Source of the DNA: Nocardioides sp. ChNu-153
GTDB taxonomy: Bacteria; Actinomycetota; Actinomycetes; Propionibacteriales; Nocardioidaceae
Length of the DNA: 64,000 nt
Assembly (NCBI RefSeq): GCF_030466625.1
Contig: NZ_JADEVT010000017.1
Location: 1-64,000 of the forward strand
Direction: 5' to 3'
Part shown: one piece after another, positions 61,632 to 64,000 of the stretch
Numbering within the stretch: the stretch's first letter is position 1
Layout of the letters: each line of letters opens with the position of its first letter
The notes under the pieces: generated by a model
Told to the model about the DNA's origin: nothing
Database searches by the model: none
Seen by the model: the letters and a program-made list of their open reading frames with translations, nothing else
Made by a program: the position numbers and the translations under genes

Positions 61632-64000
61632 TCAGCCGCGCGGGATCTCGCGCAGCTCGAAGGCCTCGACGATGTCGCCCTCCTTGATGTCCTGGAAGTT
61701 GCGCAGCACGAGGCCGCACTCGAAGCCCTCCCGGACCTCCGACGCGTCGTCCTTCTCCCGCTTGAGCGAGGAGAGGTCGAGGTTGTCCGCGACGACCTTG
61801 CTGTCGCGGAGCACCCGGACCTTGGCGTTGCGCCGGATCGTGCCGCTGGCGACCATGCAACCGGCGATGTTGCCGATCTTGGAGCTGCGGAAGATCGCAC
61901 GGATCTCCGCCTGGCCCAGGACCTGCTCCTCGTACTCCGGCTTGAGCATGCCCTTGAGGGCCGCCTCGATCTCCTCGATGGCCTGGTAGATCACCGAGTA
62001 GTACCGGATCTCCACGCCCTCCTTGTCGGCCATCTCGGTCGCCTTGCCCTGCGGGCGGACGTTGAAGCCGATGATGATCGCGTCGGAGGCGGCCGCCAGG
62101 TCGACGTTGGTCTCGGTGATCGCACCGACACCGCGGTCGATGACGCGCAGGCTGACGTCGTCGCCGACGTCGATCTTCGACAGCGCGTCCTCGAGCGCCT
62201 CGACCGAGCCGGACACGTCGCCCTTGAGGATCAGGTTGAGCTCCTGGTCCTTGCCCTTCTCCATCGAGGCCATGAAGTCCTCGAGGGTGCGGCGGACCCG
62301 GCGCTTCGCCTGCAGGGCGGCACGCTCGCGCGCCTCCCGCTTCTCGGCGATCTGACGGGCCATGCGGTCGTCGTCCACCACGATGAAGTTCTGGCCCGCA
62401 CCCGGCACCGCCGAGAGGCCCAGGACCATCGCCGGACGCGCCGGGTCGACCTCGGTGAGCTCGTTGCCGTGCTCGTCGAGCATGGCGCGGACGCGACCGT
62501 AGGCGGGACCGGCGACGAGCGAGTCGCCGACGCGCAGCGTTCCGCGCTGCACCAGCACCGTGGCGACCGGGCCGCGACCGCGGTCCAGGTGCGCCTCGAC
62601 CACGAGGCCCTGCGCGTCCTGCGTCGGGTTGGCCCGCAGGTCGAGCGAGGCGTCCGCCGTCAGGACGACCGCCTCGAGGAGGCCCTCGAGGTTGAGCCCG
62701 GCCTTGGCCGAGACGTCGACGAACATCGCGTCGCCGCCGTACTCCTCGGGCACCAGGCCGTACTCGGTCAGCTGGCCGCGGACCTTCGTCGGGTCGGCGT
62801 CCGGCTTGTCGATCTTGTTGACCGCGACCACGATCGGCACGCCGGCGGCCTTGGCGTGGTTGAGCGCCTCCACCGTCTGCGGCATGACGCCGTCGTCGGC
62901 CGCGACCACGAGGATCGCGATGTCGGTCGCCTGGGCACCACGGGCACGCATGGCGGTGAACGCCTCGTGGCCCGGGGTGTCGATGAAGGTGATGCGGCGC
63001 TCGGTGCCGTCCACCTCCGTGCGGACCTGGTAGGCGCCGATGTGCTGCGTGATGCCACCGGCCTCCTTGTCGACCACGTTGGCGTTGCGCAGCGCGTCGA
63101 GGAGCTTCGTCTTCCCGTGGTCGACGTGACCCATGACGGTCACGACCGGCGGACGGATGACGAGGTCGGACTCGTCGCCCTCGTCGGAACCGAACTCCAG
63201 GTCGAACGACTCGAGCAGCTCGCGGTCCTCGTCCTCCGGGGACACGACCTGCACCGTGTAGTTCAGCTCGTCGCCGAGCAGCTCCAGCGTCTCGTCGTTG
63301 ACCGACTCGGTCGCCGTGACCATCTCGCCCAGGTGGAACAGCATCTGCACGAGCTGGGCCGCGTCGACGCCGATCTTCTCGGCGAAGTCGGTCAGGGAGG
63401 CGCCGCGGGAGAGACGGATCGTCTCGCCGCCGCCCTTGCGCACGCCCTTGACGCCCAGCGTCGGGGCCTGCATGGCCTCGAACTCCTGGCGACGAGCGCG
63501 CTTGCTCTTGCGACCACGACGCGACGGGCCGCCGGGGCGACCGAAGGCGCCCTGCGTGCCGCCACGCTGACCGGGACGACCGCCACCGGGGCGACCGGCG
63601 GCAGGACCGCCGCCGAAGCCACCGGGGCCACGCCCGGGAGCGCCGCCGCCACCAGCGCCGGGACGGGCGCCAGGGCCACCGCGACCGGGAGCACCGCCGG
63701 GACGGGCGCCGGGCCCGCCGCGGCCCGGACCGCCCGGACGGGCGCCGCCCGGACCGGAGCCGAACGCAGCCGGGGACTTCGGCATCATCGCCGGGTTCGG
63801 CCGGGGCATGCCCGGACGGCCCGGAGCGCCGCCCTCACGGGCGGCCGGGGGACGCGGCGGACGCTGGTCGCCCGCCGTGCCCGCACCGGCACCCTGCCCC
63901 CCCGCGGGCGGAGCGGTCGGGGCCGGGCGACGACCCATGCCCTGGTTGGACGCGAACGGGTTGTTGCCGGGGCGCGGCTGGCCGGGACGACCCACGGGAC
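61632..64000 (-). CDS. infB: Translation initiation factor IF-2, N-terminal part beyond the window edge
   Basis: At least 789 codons; the frame is open to the right edge. The part seen begins with a Gly/Arg/Pro-rich low-complexity region of about 155 residues ([18 protein letters not shown] repeats), then IF2-N motifs, the G domain with G1 [16 protein letters not shown]3 [15 protein letters not shown] and G4 VAVNKIDK, domain II, and the C-terminal initiator-tRNA-binding domains ending ELREIPRG. Start lies outside. First gene of the infB-rbfA-truB block. Confidence 0.97.
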   Translation of the reverse strand, partial: PVGRPGQPRPGNNPFASNQGMGRRPAPTAPPAGGQGAGAGTAGDQRPPRPPAAREGGAPGRPGMPRPNPAMMPKSPAAFGSGPGGARPGGPGRGGPGARPGGAPGRGGPGARPGAGGGGAPGRGPGGFGGGPAAGRPGGGRPGQRGGTQGAFGRPGGPSRRGRKSKRARRQEFEAMQAPTLGVKGVRKGGGETIRLSRGASLTDFAEKIGVDAAQLVQMLFHLGEMVTATESVNDETLELLGDELNYTVQVVSPEDEDRELLESFDLEFGSDEGDESDLVIRPPVVTVMGHVDHGKTKLLDALRNANVVDKEAGGITQHIGAYQVRTEVDGTERRITFIDTPGHEAFTAMRARGAQATDIAILVVAADDGVMPQTVEALNHAKAAGVPIVVAVNKIDKPDADPTKVRGQLTEYGLVPEEYGGDAMFVDVSAKAGLNLEGLLEAVVLTADASLDLRANPTQDAQGLVVEAHLDRGRGPVATVLVQRGTLRVGDSLVAGPAYGRVRAMLDEHGNELTEVDPARPAMVLGLSAVPGAGQNFIVVDDDRMARQIAEKREARERAALQAKRRVRRTLEDFMASMEKGKDQELNLILKGDVSGSVEALEDALSKIDVGDDVSLRVIDRGVGAITETNVDLAAASDAIIIGFNVRPQGKATEMADKEGVEIRYYSVIYQAIEEIEAALKGMLKPEYEEQVLGQAEIRAIFRSSKIGNIAGCMVASGTIRRNAKVRVLRDSKVVADNLDLSSLKREKDDASEVREGFECGLVLRNFQDIKEGDIVEAFELREIPRG

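Noticed and set aside
61323..61860. Frames crossing the homopolymer region between rbfA and infB
   Set aside because: Translations are runs of Pro, Gly and Lys created by homopolymers; not credible genes.
63570..63800. Gly/Arg/Pro repeats at the start of infB considered as a separate collagen-like gene
   Set aside because: They are in frame with IF-2 and such low-complexity N-terminal linkers are normal for actinobacterial IF-2.

Overview
The window is very GC-rich, gene-dense chromosomal DNA from an aerobic actinobacterium. Evidence: GTG/TTG starts are frequent, coupled ATGA/GTGA gene junctions are common, a qcrCAB–ctaE/ctaCDF branch is present, and there are actinobacterial families (CtaF, DUF3043, PspAA/PspAB, DnaQ–UvrC fusion). 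From memory, the stretch from the NlpC/P60 gene through trpD, ctaE-qcrCAB, ctaC/F, adoK, an IscA-like gene, glycerate kinase and DUF3043 resembles M. tuberculosis Rv2190c–Rv2206. The rpsO–pnp–M16–dapB and infB–rbfA–truB–ribF blocks are standard for the phylum. The tad/Flp genes, the fructose PTS and the absence of mycolate genes suggest a Nocardioidaceae-like organism; that is inference. I see no rRNA, tRNA, CRISPR array, insertion sequence or prophage.

Layout. 1–7.3 kb: a Tad/Flp pilus locus (TadA ATPase cut by the window edge, a VWA–TadB fusion, TadC, a NarL-type two-component pair, two tiny Flp pilins). 7.3–16.6 kb: M48 peptidase, NlpC/P60 hydrolase behind a c-di-AMP (ydaO-type) riboswitch, and a translationally coupled envelope operon (GT2, large GT-C-like membrane protein, methyltransferase, flippase-like LPG_synthase_TM protein, Cys-rich mini-protein). 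16.6–23.8 kb: NYN-domain protein, DnaQ–UvrC-like nuclease, Lrp-type RAM-domain protein, membrane proteins, trpD and a degenerate receiver protein. 23.9–34.2 kb: respiratory genes ctaE-qcrC-qcrA-qcrB and, on the opposite strand, ctaC-ctaD-ctaF, with a PIG-V-like mannosyltransferase and an L,D-transpeptidase between them.

34.2–48.7 kb: cysteine desulfurase plus TusA-like carrier, adenosine kinase, IscA/ErpA-type Fe-S protein, glycerate kinase, nadA (itself a 4Fe-4S enzyme), a psp envelope-stress operon (pspA-pspAA-htpX-pspAB) followed by a GAF histidine kinase, DUF3043, azlCD, dapB, a small methyltransferase and an M16 peptidase. 48.6–64 kb: pnp and rpsO, then a fructose PTS cassette (ptsI divergent from deoR-fruK-fruA-ptsH), then ribF, a membrane protein, truB, rbfA and the 3' part of infB.

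Recurrent features are near-leaderless starts (a TANNNT -10-like hexamer 6–8 nt before the start codon at many first-in-operon genes) and perfect hairpins between convergent genes. The 140 bp between rbfA and infB are homopolymer-rich and look like an assembly fault. No obviously new defence or mobile system is present. The best candidates for second looks are the VWA–TadB fusion, the riboswitch, the envelope operon with its Cys-rich mini-protein, and the promoter architecture.
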